Below are positions 54,241 to 63,265 of a stretch of 64,000 nucleotides of DNA, one piece after another. Position 1 is the stretch's first letter, and each line of letters begins with the position of its first letter. This DNA is from Metabacillus sp. B2-18. Lineage in GTDB: Bacteria; Bacillota; Bacilli; Bacillales; Bacillaceae. The notes under the pieces were generated by a model. The model was not told the DNA's origin, did not search any database, and was given only the letters and a program-made list of their open reading frames with translations. The position numbers were made by a program, and so were the translations under genes. The stretch is from contig NZ_CP088245.1 in the NCBI RefSeq assembly GCF_021117275.1, positions 3,943,501 through 4,007,500 of the forward strand, in the 5' to 3' direction.

Positions 54241-57132
54241 TTATTTATTGTAATCTCCATTTTCGCTAGGAATGAGGATTTGACCACTCCAGTCCTTTTT
54301 GAGCAAGGTCTGAAGAATCAACTTTGACAGTTTGCTTGGTTGATAAGGTTTTATTAGGTATTCGTTAGCTCCAAGAGCCAAGCCTTTTTCTTTTTCATCT
54401 AGAGCCGTTGAAATAAAGATTGGAATTGACTTAAATTCATCTATTGCTTTTAATTCCTTAATAATATCCCAACCATCAAGCCCTTTTTCCTCTAACATGA
54501 TATCAAGGACAATAGCATCGGGCTTTTCTTCTTTTATTGCTGCTAATGCCTCTTCTCCGTTGCTGTAGATTTTTACATAAAAATGACTTTCCTCTAATTC
54601 TGTTTGAAGAAGATTTGCAAGACTGTTATCATCTTCAACAATAATGACATTCACTTTGCCTTTGTTTTCCGGTTCATGAGGCTTATCAACTTTAAGATTT
54701 CCCCCAATAACTAATGGGAAGCTAACAGTAAAAGTACTACCTTCTTTTAATACAGATTGTACGAAAACATCACCTTCATGGGCTTTCATGATTTCTTTTA
54801 CAATAGCTAAACCTAGTCCTGTTCCACCGATTCTTCTTCTATCAGAATTATCTACTCGATAAAATTTTGTGAACAATTTATGAATCGCATCTTCTGGAAT
54901 ACCAAGACCTTGATCTTTTACAGAAACGTTTAAATTAGGTCCTTCTTCAAATACATTGATAAAGATGTCTCCTCCATCTGGAGAATATTTAATCGCATTG
55001 CTTATCAGATTATTAAATACTTGGCCAATCTTATCTTTATCTCCTAATACCATCGTATTACTTGTCTGAATATCACAATTTATCATGTGAGAAGGATTAT
55101 TCACTTGATAGGTTTCAACAATATTCATGATAAGTGGAACGAGATCATCGTACTTTTTGTCATAAGTTTGTTTTCCGGCTTCCATTCGTTGAACATCCAA
55201 GAAATCATTAATTAAAGCTGTCAATCGCTTCGCTTCTTGGTAAATGGTTGTTAAATATTTTCTTTGTCGTTCAGGCTTTAACTCCTTATTCAGCATAAGT
55301 TCTGTAAAGCCAAGAACACTTGCTAGAGGTGTTCTAAGTTCATGGCTTACCGTGCTAACAAACTCAGACTTCATCACATCAACTTCATATTCCTTAGTGA
55401 TATCACGGTGGACAATAACTGTTCCAAATTTTTCACCTGCTCTAGTCAGCGGTTCACAATATACTTGAACCACACGATTAGTAGGACTATGTTGATGATA
55501 GATAAAAGAAGACTGATCTGTTTTACCGTCTATGAGAATTGAATCAAAAAATTGTTTTAATTCTTGTTTATTTTCAACCGAATTTGCTAGCTTAGAAAGC
55601 CATTTTTCATATGAATCTTCAACAAGAGTATCTCGGTGACATTCAATAATATCACATATTTTTTGATTAACCTGTATCACTTTACCCTTTACATCAATAA
55701 GCTGAATTCCTTCATTAATTGTATCTAAAATATCTTGTGTTAATAAGCGTTCTTCCTCAGATTGTTCAAAAATATGAATTTTATCTAGAGAAATTGCAAT
55801 CTGTTTGCTAAGTCCGTCATATTCTACTAATTCATCCTCTTTGTAGGATGTAGAATATCTGGAGTAGACCATAATAGCCTCTATCTCACCTGAAGATGAT
55901 AGCACAGGCATATACAGGTCGTAACAATAGGATTTAACAAGATGGAATCCTGTTTCTTCCTCATCACACTCTCGTTTTATTGTATAAGGTTTTCTAAGCT
56001 CCTTTAACTTCTCAATCTCACCAGAATTTATGTTATGAATAAACTTCTCTACACCTTTTGATGAGAGACCAATACTAGCATGTTGATATGTGCGATTCAT
56101 CACAACAACAATTCCTTTATCAGCCCCTATTACCTCGCACATTGTTTGCACAATACTATCCAATACTCTTTGTTTATCTAGCGTATTTGCAATACCTTTT
56201 ACAAGATCATTTCGTCTCTTAAGATCCATCTCTCTATTCTGAGCAACCTCTAAAGCTTCTTCAAGCTCTGTCTGCTGTGCTTGCAATTCATCCTGCTGAG
56301 CAAGTAACTCCTCATTTTGTGCACTCAGGTCTTGTTCCTTATCTTGTATACTCTTTGTCATTTTCTCAAAAGCAGAAGAGAGAAGCCCTAATTCATCTCG
56401 TCTATTGGACGAATCAGTAAATAAAATAGGTTCCCCATCTGTTATCTGACCTGCAGCAAGGGTTAGCTTATTTAAGGGAGCACCGATATTGTTCAGCATT
56501 TTTCGAACAAAAACAACCATACCAATAACTAATAATAATAGGAATACACCAAACAATATTTGATTAATTGTAATTTTTTTTCTTTGCTCATCTTTCAGAA
56601 TAGTAAGGAGACCTTCAAGATTATCTGTATATTTTTTAATATTATTTTGATAGGTTCGAATCGTATCTGAACCATTTTGGTTTACAGCTATTTGATAAAC
56701 TTCTTCTGGCTGATTATTATCATATAAACTCTTAGAGCGAGGTATTACATCTTCAAAATAATAGTCGTAAAAGTCCTTTGTTTGTTGGATAAATAGTACA
56801 TCTTCTTCTGTATCAGCAACATTTTCTAGTTCTGATATTTTTTCATCAACTATATCCCTTTGTTCTTGAACCTTATTATAATAAGTTTGTTCACCTTTAT
56901 AAGCGAAATAGGCTCTCATTTCTGAAATGGCTAAATTAAAAGAGTAATCTAGGTCTGATACAATTGTTTCTTTTACTTCCAATTTTCTACTTTCATTATC
57001 AAAGTTATCCAAAATGGAGTTTTCATAAATCATCAAAGCCGCTACTAAAAGGCTAAAGACAAAAATAATTGTGAAAGTCAAAACACCATATTGTCTAGCC
57101 AAACTTGTTTTTAAATATTTATCGAGCTTCAC
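54241..57132 (-). CDS. Hybrid sensor histidine kinase (HAMP-GAF-PAS-HisKA-HATPase-REC)
   Basis: 963 aa. Two helices (about 16-36 and 191-211) bracket a helical extracytoplasmic sensor. Then come HAMP, a Gln/Glu-rich coiled coil (275-305), GAF, PAS, HisKA with VSTVSHELRTPLAS, an HATPase (NNLISNAIKYS, DQGLGIP, GGTGLGLAIVKE) and a C-terminal receiver (VIIVEDD, IVLDIML, LIKPY). It overlaps the response-regulator gene by 14 nt, so they act together, probably on the adjacent polysaccharide genes. Confidence 0.93.
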   Translation of the reverse strand: MKLDKYLKTSLARQYGVLTFTIIFVFSLLVAALMIYENSILDNFDNESRKLEVKETIVSDLDYSFNLAISEMRAYFAYKGEQTYYNKVQEQRDIVDEKISELENVADTEEDVLFIQQTKDFYDYYFEDVIPRSKSLYDNNQPEEVYQIAVNQNGSDTIRTYQNNIKKYTDNLEGLLTILKDEQRKKITINQILFGVFLLLLVIGMVVFVRKMLNNIGAPLNKLTLAAGQITDGEPILFTDSSNRRDELGLLSSAFEKMTKSIQDKEQDLSAQNEELLAQQDELQAQQTELEEALEVAQNREMDLKRRNDLVKGIANTLDKQRVLDSIVQTMCEVIGADKGIVVVMNRTYQHASIGLSSKGVEKFIHNINSGEIEKLKELRKPYTIKRECDEEETGFHLVKSYCYDLYMPVLSSSGEIEAIMVYSRYSTSYKEDELVEYDGLSKQIAISLDKIHIFEQSEEERLLTQDILDTINEGIQLIDVKGKVIQVNQKICDIIECHRDTLVEDSYEKWLSKLANSVENKQELKQFFDSILIDGKTDQSSFIYHQHSPTNRVVQVYCEPLTRAGEKFGTVIVHRDITKEYEVDVMKSEFVSTVSHELRTPLASVLGFTELMLNKELKPERQRKYLTTIYQEAKRLTALINDFLDVQRMEAGKQTYDKKYDDLVPLIMNIVETYQVNNPSHMINCDIQTSNTMVLGDKDKIGQVFNNLISNAIKYSPDGGDIFINVFEEGPNLNVSVKDQGLGIPEDAIHKLFTKFYRVDNSDRRRIGGTGLGLAIVKEIMKAHEGDVFVQSVLKEGSTFTVSFPLVIGGNLKVDKPHEPENKGKVNVIIVEDDNSLANLLQTELEESHFYVKIYSNGEEALAAIKEEKPDAIVLDIMLEEKGLDGWDIIKELKAIDEFKSIPIFISTALDEKEKGLALGANEYLIKPYQPSKLSKLILQTLLKKDWSGQILIPSENGDYNK

Positions 57133-57484
57133 CTAATATCTCCTCAATTCTTTCAACAAGCTGTATTGGGCTAAAAGGCTTTGACATAAAATAATTAGCT
57201 CCCGCTTCAAGTACCTTTTGCTGGTCAGTTGCCTGACTCTTTGCACTTAGCATCATGATTTTTGTTTGTATGTTTTCCTTTCGTATCAATTCAATTAATT
57301 CTAAACCGGTATAAACAGGCATCATATAATCAAGCAGAATTAAATCATACTCATTCTGCTTAATGAGATCATACGCCTCTTGCCCATCACAAGCCTCATC
57401 AATTGAATACCCTTCATCTTCAAGAGTATCAACAACGAGCATTCGCAATACTTCTTCATCTTCTGCAAGTAATATTTTTGACAT
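57119..57484 (-). CDS. Single-domain response regulator
   Basis: 121 aa, receiver only: LAEDEE, phospho-acceptor Asp in ILLDYMMP, LSAKSQ and MSKPFSP. No output domain, so it works as a phospho-relay or by protein contact. Its end overlaps the hybrid kinase start. GGGAG precedes the ATG. It starts 81 bp after the glycosidase-like gene, across a terminator. Confidence 0.92.
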   Translation of the reverse strand: MSKILLAEDEEVLRMLVVDTLEDEGYSIDEACDGQEAYDLIKQNEYDLILLDYMMPVYTGLELIELIRKENIQTKIMMLSAKSQATDQQKVLEAGANYFMSKPFSPIQLVERIEEILGEAR

Positions 57485-57514
57485 ATTATTTAACTCCCTA
57501 CATCGCTTTCTTTT

Positions 57515-57560
57515 AAAAATCTCAGACCTGTAGAAATTTCACAGGTCTGAGATTTTCATT
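57515..57560 (-). terminator. Terminator after the glycosidase-like gene
   Basis: AAATCTCAGACCTGT and ACAGGTCTGAGATTT form a 15-bp stem with a T-rich tail on the minus strand. It divides the polysaccharide genes from the response-regulator and kinase pair, perhaps allowing partial read-through. Confidence 0.85.
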
Positions 57561-57565
57561 TTTGA

Positions 57566-60500
57566 TTATTCGTTAATATTGATTTTTTTAAATGTTTCCT
57601 GCAGATAATTATAAGACTTCTTCAAGCGCTCATGATATGTTGGTTCATCCCAATTATCCCAAGAATATTGGATCCAATCACCTTCTAAAGAAGGTACCAT
57701 CTGTACAGGTTCCTGATCTTTATTTGTGACAACAACCTTTGCAAAAAGAGATTGGATTATTTCTGAGCTAGCTATTCCTTTTTCTGACCATACATCGCCC
57801 ATAATTTCTTTTTGACTTGGATCTTTCACATTAATCATTAACCAAGGAAGACGAAGTTCTAAAGTTCCATCCTTTATATAAAAATCCGCAAGGGAAGTTG
57901 AGTTCTCCTTTTGTGGGTTGCCTACACCATATGTTAATTTTCCTGTCTCATATGATGAAAAAGGAACGGTCATTTGTCCTTCTTCTTTATTTATCGTCAA
58001 TTCTTTGTTTAGTGTTAAGCGTATTGGGTGATAGATTCCATTATTTTTTTTATTCGCATAATCTTTTGTTTCAATCATATTAAGCACTTTTCCATATTGA
58101 TAATAGAATGTATCATAGTAGCTATCCACTAGCACTCTTGATTGATCCTCACCATTTATCTCTACAACAAAATCAATACCTTCTTCATTAACACGTTTCA
58201 CATTAGGAATGGTCGATTGCCCTTGGTTTTTTATCGTATTTAACAAAATCGACGTATTATATTCTTCTGGATTCCATTTTGTTTGATCATAATCAATTCT
58301 TATGAATAAACCTCGTTCATCACTAGACATGAAAACATTTTTAATTGCCTCTTCTTCATTACTCTGAGCAACCGGTTCTGCATTTCTAGCCTTCCAATCA
58401 GAAGTGTCACCATCAATTTGTAGCTGTGTTTCTTGCGTATCAGGCTCAAAGCTTAACAGTCCAAAATGCTGCTCATTCGTTTGAATATTATCCCAATATG
58501 GTCGACGATCTGAATTATCATATTCCATCGTGTTCCATGTTCGTTTAAACCACTCATCCTGCCATGAGAAAACAAGTCCTCCTGCCATATTTTGTTCAAC
58601 AATATCTTCATATAGACTCGATAGAAATTGACCTTGTTCTTGTTCAGAATGATGTCCTTGGTCATAGCCATGGACATTTTCATGAGATAACCCTCGTGAA
58701 GCCGGAATTCCATACTCAGCAACCACCACTGGCATGTCATGATATTGTCTCATATCATTTAAATATCCAGCATAGTTATTCTTTTCCCCACGATGATCAA
58801 TAAAGTTAACATATTTCTCCTCATAATTTAGAAATTCAGGATAATAAGGGTAAATATGATAAGAGGCAAACAAACCCGAATAAAACTCGTCCTTAGCTTT
58901 TATTTTATTTGGATTAATGGATACCTTATCTTCATCCTCATCAGGCTCAGCAGGATGTGTAAGCAAATCAGTTGTCACCCAGTTTGCAAAACTCATTGGA
59001 TGCTGCCATTGATAGTTTTCCGCTTCATATGATGCTGTATAATCCATCATTTCAGCGAGCCACACTTCAAATGGAGAGGCATTTTCAGTCATCATATACT
59101 TTCCGTTATAACTAGATTTAGTAGGATATTTTTCATTTGTTCTAATTACACTATCAGGATCCCACTCAACTCCAATAATCCACCCTAGAAGATACGGAGA
59201 TAGATCATGAACATATTTTCCACTAGCATGACCTGTTCTTTCTTCAATGTCGGCATTTCCATGAATAATATCGACTGTTCGCTGAATTTCCGCCTTAAAA
59301 TCATCCAATACTTCCGGATCATACGCTGTTCTTCCTGCTTCGTCATCAAAAAACACATCTTCATTTACCCATACACCGTGAAAGAGATAAAGAGGATCTT
59401 CACGGTTAATGTTATGCTCATATAATGCCTGATAAAACGCTGGTGGATGTATTGTATAAACACGTAAAGCATTAGCATTCATTTCACTTATCTGATCAAA
59501 CCATCTTGCATATTCTTGTTTTGTTATGCCTGTTTCTCCAGGGAAGGTCCCCGGTTTGGCGATCCCCATATTCACACCTTTAATTAGGACATCTTCCCAG
59601 GCACCGTTTTGATAAACTTGTAGGTAGTCGTTAGAAGCAGCACCAGTTAGTTTCATTCCTTCTTTTGTCAAAACCTCTGGTTCAACTTTTGCATTTTGAC
59701 TAACAGCTGCTTTCTCTTTTTCTGTTAAAATGGTCGTCATCATTGGTACGTAAGCCTTCCAAAAGAATGTATCTGTTCTTCCCTTTTGCTCAAAAGAAAA
59801 CAGCTTTTGCCACATCGACAAACCACTCATTTGATAAATACTTGGTACTTTCTCCTGATCAACAAAATCACCTGCAAAATAATAGCTATCATACATTTGA
59901 TTATTATGGTGAATAACAGCTGGGAATTTTGTTGGTATATTAAATTCCTTTAACTTTTGTTGACCACTTTGTGTTAATGGTAAATCAAACGTAGCTTGAA
60001 CCTCTTCCTCACTACGCGCATTTACTATATCAAACCAATAGTTATATTGAATGGTTCTATCCATATCAAAGTTAGACAAACCTGCATCTGTAAGTGTAAA
60101 TAAGGCATGGTCATCAAATGTATCTTTGTTCGTCAAAACAACCACTTGATCTTCTTCGTTTACAAAAACAAAACCGTTTCCCGTATATTTAAAAGGTTTT
60201 CCATATTGGGCTTCATAGTTCTTTTTCACCCAACTAGGCACTTCAGCATTGCTCAATTCATTAAAATACCGCCCCATCCAGCCAGTCCAATCTATGTTTA
60301 AGAGATTATAAAACTCCTGACGAACCTTCTCTTCCGTTGGGGATCCAAACGTATTAAATTCAGCAATAAGTGTTTGCTCATTTTCAATAAGAGACGCAGA
60401 TAATGCTCTAACCTCTTCAATTGTCATCCCACCGTACAATAACTCTGAACGATTCCCTTCTTGATTCCCCTCAAGATATTCTTCTTTATACACACCGTAT

Positions 60501-60826
60501 CCATCAGCTAAATACAACACATCGTAAGGAGATAAATCGTCCGGAAGTTCTCTCGTATCAAATTTAGGTGGCTCATTACTTGGCACAAATCCAACATAAT
60601 CATTTTGTGCCTTGTATTCATCACCGCCATCCTTAATCAATTTCAAGTGATTCAGTAACCAAACTAACCCTTTATGTTCCCGATAAGATTGATCAGGTAC
60701 CGTTTTATCAATAATCAATACATTAACATTTTCACTTGCTTTTAATTGCCATAACCAAAAAGGAGACGAGAATAAAACAAGTAGTAAAAATAGTCCTATG
60801 ATAATCAGTACATTTTTTTTATTCAT
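57566..60826 (-). CDS. Membrane-anchored glycosidase-like protein with CBM9-like C-terminus
   Basis: 1086 aa. N-terminal helix (about 5-28) with the rest outside the cell. Residues ~35-300 are an unrecognised alpha-beta domain. A clan GH-A-like TIM barrel lies at ~410-790 (LIKGVNMGIAKPG, MNANALRVYTIHPP); acid candidates are Glu554 (IIGVEWDPD) and Glu704 (VVVAEYGIP). From ~805, IDGDTSDW starts a CBM9/DOMON-like domain. Its ATG overlaps the glycosyltransferase stop, and AAAGGTG precedes it. It may trim the exported glycan; specificity unknown. Confidence 0.75.
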   Translation of the reverse strand: MNKKNVLIIIGLFLLLVLFSSPFWLWQLKASENVNVLIIDKTVPDQSYREHKGLVWLLNHLKLIKDGGDEYKAQNDYVGFVPSNEPPKFDTRELPDDLSPYDVLYLADGYGVYKEEYLEGNQEGNRSELLYGGMTIEEVRALSASLIENEQTLIAEFNTFGSPTEEKVRQEFYNLLNIDWTGWMGRYFNELSNAEVPSWVKKNYEAQYGKPFKYTGNGFVFVNEEDQVVVLTNKDTFDDHALFTLTDAGLSNFDMDRTIQYNYWFDIVNARSEEEVQATFDLPLTQSGQQKLKEFNIPTKFPAVIHHNNQMYDSYYFAGDFVDQEKVPSIYQMSGLSMWQKLFSFEQKGRTDTFFWKAYVPMMTTILTEKEKAAVSQNAKVEPEVLTKEGMKLTGAASNDYLQVYQNGAWEDVLIKGVNMGIAKPGTFPGETGITKQEYARWFDQISEMNANALRVYTIHPPAFYQALYEHNINREDPLYLFHGVWVNEDVFFDDEAGRTAYDPEVLDDFKAEIQRTVDIIHGNADIEERTGHASGKYVHDLSPYLLGWIIGVEWDPDSVIRTNEKYPTKSSYNGKYMMTENASPFEVWLAEMMDYTASYEAENYQWQHPMSFANWVTTDLLTHPAEPDEDEDKVSINPNKIKAKDEFYSGLFASYHIYPYYPEFLNYEEKYVNFIDHRGEKNNYAGYLNDMRQYHDMPVVVAEYGIPASRGLSHENVHGYDQGHHSEQEQGQFLSSLYEDIVEQNMAGGLVFSWQDEWFKRTWNTMEYDNSDRRPYWDNIQTNEQHFGLLSFEPDTQETQLQIDGDTSDWKARNAEPVAQSNEEEAIKNVFMSSDERGLFIRIDYDQTKWNPEEYNTSILLNTIKNQGQSTIPNVKRVNEEGIDFVVEINGEDQSRVLVDSYYDTFYYQYGKVLNMIETKDYANKKNNGIYHPIRLTLNKELTINKEEGQMTVPFSSYETGKLTYGVGNPQKENSTSLADFYIKDGTLELRLPWLMINVKDPSQKEIMGDVWSEKGIASSEIIQSLFAKVVVTNKDQEPVQMVPSLEGDWIQYSWDNWDEPTYHERLKKSYNYLQETFKKININE

Positions 60827-62228
60827 TTGACACACCTTTTCTAACCATTTCTCCCCAGCCTTTTTTCCCTATAAGCATTTCAAGCATTCCCTCTACTCTC
60901 CAAATAACTGTTAAAGGGCGGTACCAAAACGTTTCTGTTATAGATACAAGAAATAAGATCACAAAATGCTTCACTTTAGGATATCTTTCCATACTCCATT
61001 CCTCTAATAAAACTGAAGCCATAGAATAGATAGAACCGTATATTAATGAGAGTAGAAAGAAGATAATAGCATATTCTAAATAGATACTTCCTGCAAAAAT
61101 AGAAAGTATTAGGATTATGTATCCTATTAATTCAATGAACGGACCTAAAAACTCAACAAAAAAGAAATATGGCATAGAAAACATGCCAATTGAGCCGTAC
61201 TTTGGATTAAACATTAATTTTCGATGCTTCCATAAACTATCGAATAAGCCTTTGTGCCATCTTTTTCTTTGACGTCTTAAATATTTTATGGATTCCGGAG
61301 CCTCAGTCCAACAAACCGGGTCAGGTACATAGATAATCTTTTTGTTTTCTTTCTTTTCTTTAATTAATCGATGAAGCCTAACTACAAGCTCCATATCCTC
61401 TCCAACAGTGTGAGCATAGCCACCTGCTTCAATAACCCACTTCTTTGAAAAAACGCCAAATGCACCTGATACGATGAGTAATAAATTATTTTCACTTAAC
61501 CCTACTCTACCGGTTAAAAACGCTCGTAAATACTCAACAATTTGCATAACGACAAGTGGTTTTTTTGGAAGATCTATCTTTGTAAGCTCACCATTCTGTA
61601 TTTTACAACCATTAGCGATTCTAACACTACCACCTGAGGCTATGACCTCGTCATCTGATTCAATAATTGGCTTCAACACCTTCAAGAAAGCATTTCTTTC
61701 AATAATGGAATCGCCATCTAAGGAGCAAAAATAAGGATATTTTGAAAGATTAATTCCTGCGTTTAACGCATCTGCTTTTCCTCCATTTTCCTTATCGATG
61801 ACATACATATAAGGATAAATCGTAGATTGGTAAACGCCTTTGACTTCTTTTGTATTCAACTGTTTTCTAATTACTCGATTGATTTTCACCATATTAAAAC
61901 GATCTATTAGCTTTTCAAGAGTATCGTCTTTTGAACCATCGTTAATAATAATAATTTCATATTCAGGGTACTCAATACTTATTAAGGAGCGAATACTCCC
62001 ATAAATACCCGCAGATTCATTGTAGGCAGGGACAAGAATGGAGACAGGCTTTGTAAATTCAGATTGAAGCAATTCTTCATAAGGTTCGACCTCATCTAAC
62101 TCATAATTTTTACGTATATTGAGTAGGGAAATAACAAGCATTGCTCCATACACAACAATAATGATGATCATGTAGATAAAGATAAACCAACTACCAACTA
62201 CCAAAAAACTAGACCAATTAATATTCAA
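60819..62228 (-). CDS. Processive GT2 glycosyltransferase (exopolysaccharide synthase-like)
   Basis: About 469 aa from a TTG behind AAAGGAGGG; the frame can be opened to an ATG at 62279 but without a site. One N-terminal helix, then a GT-A domain with NDGSKDD, CSLDGDS (D-x-D), VGEDMELV and RRQRKRWHKG (QxxRW), then three to four helices. The D,D,D,QxxRW set marks processive synthases such as NodC, HasA and BcsA. No PilZ domain, so c-di-GMP must act through a partner. Coupled to genes on both sides. Confidence 0.9.
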   Translation of the reverse strand: MNINWSSFLVVGSWFIFIYMIIIIVVYGAMLVISLLNIRKNYELDEVEPYEELLQSEFTKPVSILVPAYNESAGIYGSIRSLISIEYPEYEIIIINDGSKDDTLEKLIDRFNMVKINRVIRKQLNTKEVKGVYQSTIYPYMYVIDKENGGKADALNAGINLSKYPYFCSLDGDSIIERNAFLKVLKPIIESDDEVIASGGSVRIANGCKIQNGELTKIDLPKKPLVVMQIVEYLRAFLTGRVGLSENNLLLIVSGAFGVFSKKWVIEAGGYAHTVGEDMELVVRLHRLIKEKKENKKIIYVPDPVCWTEAPESIKYLRRQRKRWHKGLFDSLWKHRKLMFNPKYGSIGMFSMPYFFFVEFLGPFIELIGYIILILSIFAGSIYLEYAIIFFLLSLIYGSIYSMASVLLEEWSMERYPKVKHFVILFLVSITETFWYRPLTVIWRVEGMLEMLIGKKGWGEMVRKGVSNE

Positions 62229-63264
62229 CGCCCTCCTTTCCAAGCCATTCAAGGGCCATATCCTTTGCAAAACCATCATTGGATTCTGATACGACTTTTC
62301 GTAATAGATCTACCCCACCCTTAAACTGTAAAATTGCTTTGGCTGCCTCAGAACGAACAACATATTCACGATCAGATAATAATGAAACTAACCGATCTTT
62401 AAATGGACTTAGTCTTCTAACACCAGCAACTTTTGCCGCCATCATTCGAACTTGCCAGCTTGTTGACTCAAAGAACTTACTTAATATAGCTTCGTCTATT
62501 GGTGCCCCTGTGTTAGCAAATGCCTTTAAAGCTCTAATTCTTAACTCTTCATCACTATTTTCAAGTAATTTTTGAATTAGGTTAATATAATGTAAATATT
62601 GCTTTTTCCCGATCGTTTCAATTATCATGTATTGCATTTGTTTTGATAATGCACCAAAGTCATCTGCTAGTTCATTAAAGTGCTCTTCTTTCAAGAGAGA
62701 TAAAATAGATAATAGCGTGAAATTTGAAATAGCTGGATCAACATTCTTTAAATAATAAACAATCTGATCATCATGAAATTTAGCAAAAAGATTTAACATC
62801 TGAAATTTTTCAGTACGTGTTACATTTTTTTTAGCATATAATTTATGTAGCTCACCTACAAAGTGATTCATATAAAAATCCTCAATAGAGTATAGAGCGT
62901 TCATTCTTAGGCTCCATCTCCGCTGCTTTAGTTCACTTTTTATATAATTTGTTAAGTGCTTATTTGCAAATCCGCTTATTTTTCCTTTTACATCCTCACT
63001 ATCAAGTACATTAGAATATTCATTAAGCAATTCAATTAGTGCGATAAATTTCTCTTCTGTTTTATCAGGTTGTAAACTCCCTTCTTTACCCGATTGTAGA
63101 AAATGAAACATATCTAAGCGATATGTTTCTTTAAGATCGTCAATTTTTTTCCTTTTTTGATTATGAAAATGCTTTATAATAAGCAAATACGTAAACAAAC
63201 TAATTAAGATAAAAAACATTGCCAGAAATAAAATAAAAAGCACTACTAAACTTATCTCAAACAT
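62218..63264 (-). CDS. Membrane HEAT-repeat protein
   Basis: 348 aa. N-terminal helix (VVLFILFLAMFFILISLFTYLLII) then a cytoplasmic helical solenoid of HEAT repeats (for example DEELRIRALKAFANTGAPID, SWQVRMMAAKVAGVRR, EYVVRSEAAKAILQFKG). HEAT proteins are scaffolds. It lies between a cyclase and the synthase and is coupled to both (1-nt gap and 11-nt overlap), so it may link c-di-GMP signalling to the synthase. Confidence 0.85.
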   Translation of the reverse strand: MFEISLVVLFILFLAMFFILISLFTYLLIIKHFHNQKRKKIDDLKETYRLDMFHFLQSGKEGSLQPDKTEEKFIALIELLNEYSNVLDSEDVKGKISGFANKHLTNYIKSELKQRRWSLRMNALYSIEDFYMNHFVGELHKLYAKKNVTRTEKFQMLNLFAKFHDDQIVYYLKNVDPAISNFTLLSILSLLKEEHFNELADDFGALSKQMQYMIIETIGKKQYLHYINLIQKLLENSDEELRIRALKAFANTGAPIDEAILSKFFESTSWQVRMMAAKVAGVRRLSPFKDRLVSLLSDREYVVRSEAAKAILQFKGGVDLLRKVVSESNDGFAKDMALEWLGKEGVEY

Positions 63265-63265
63265 A

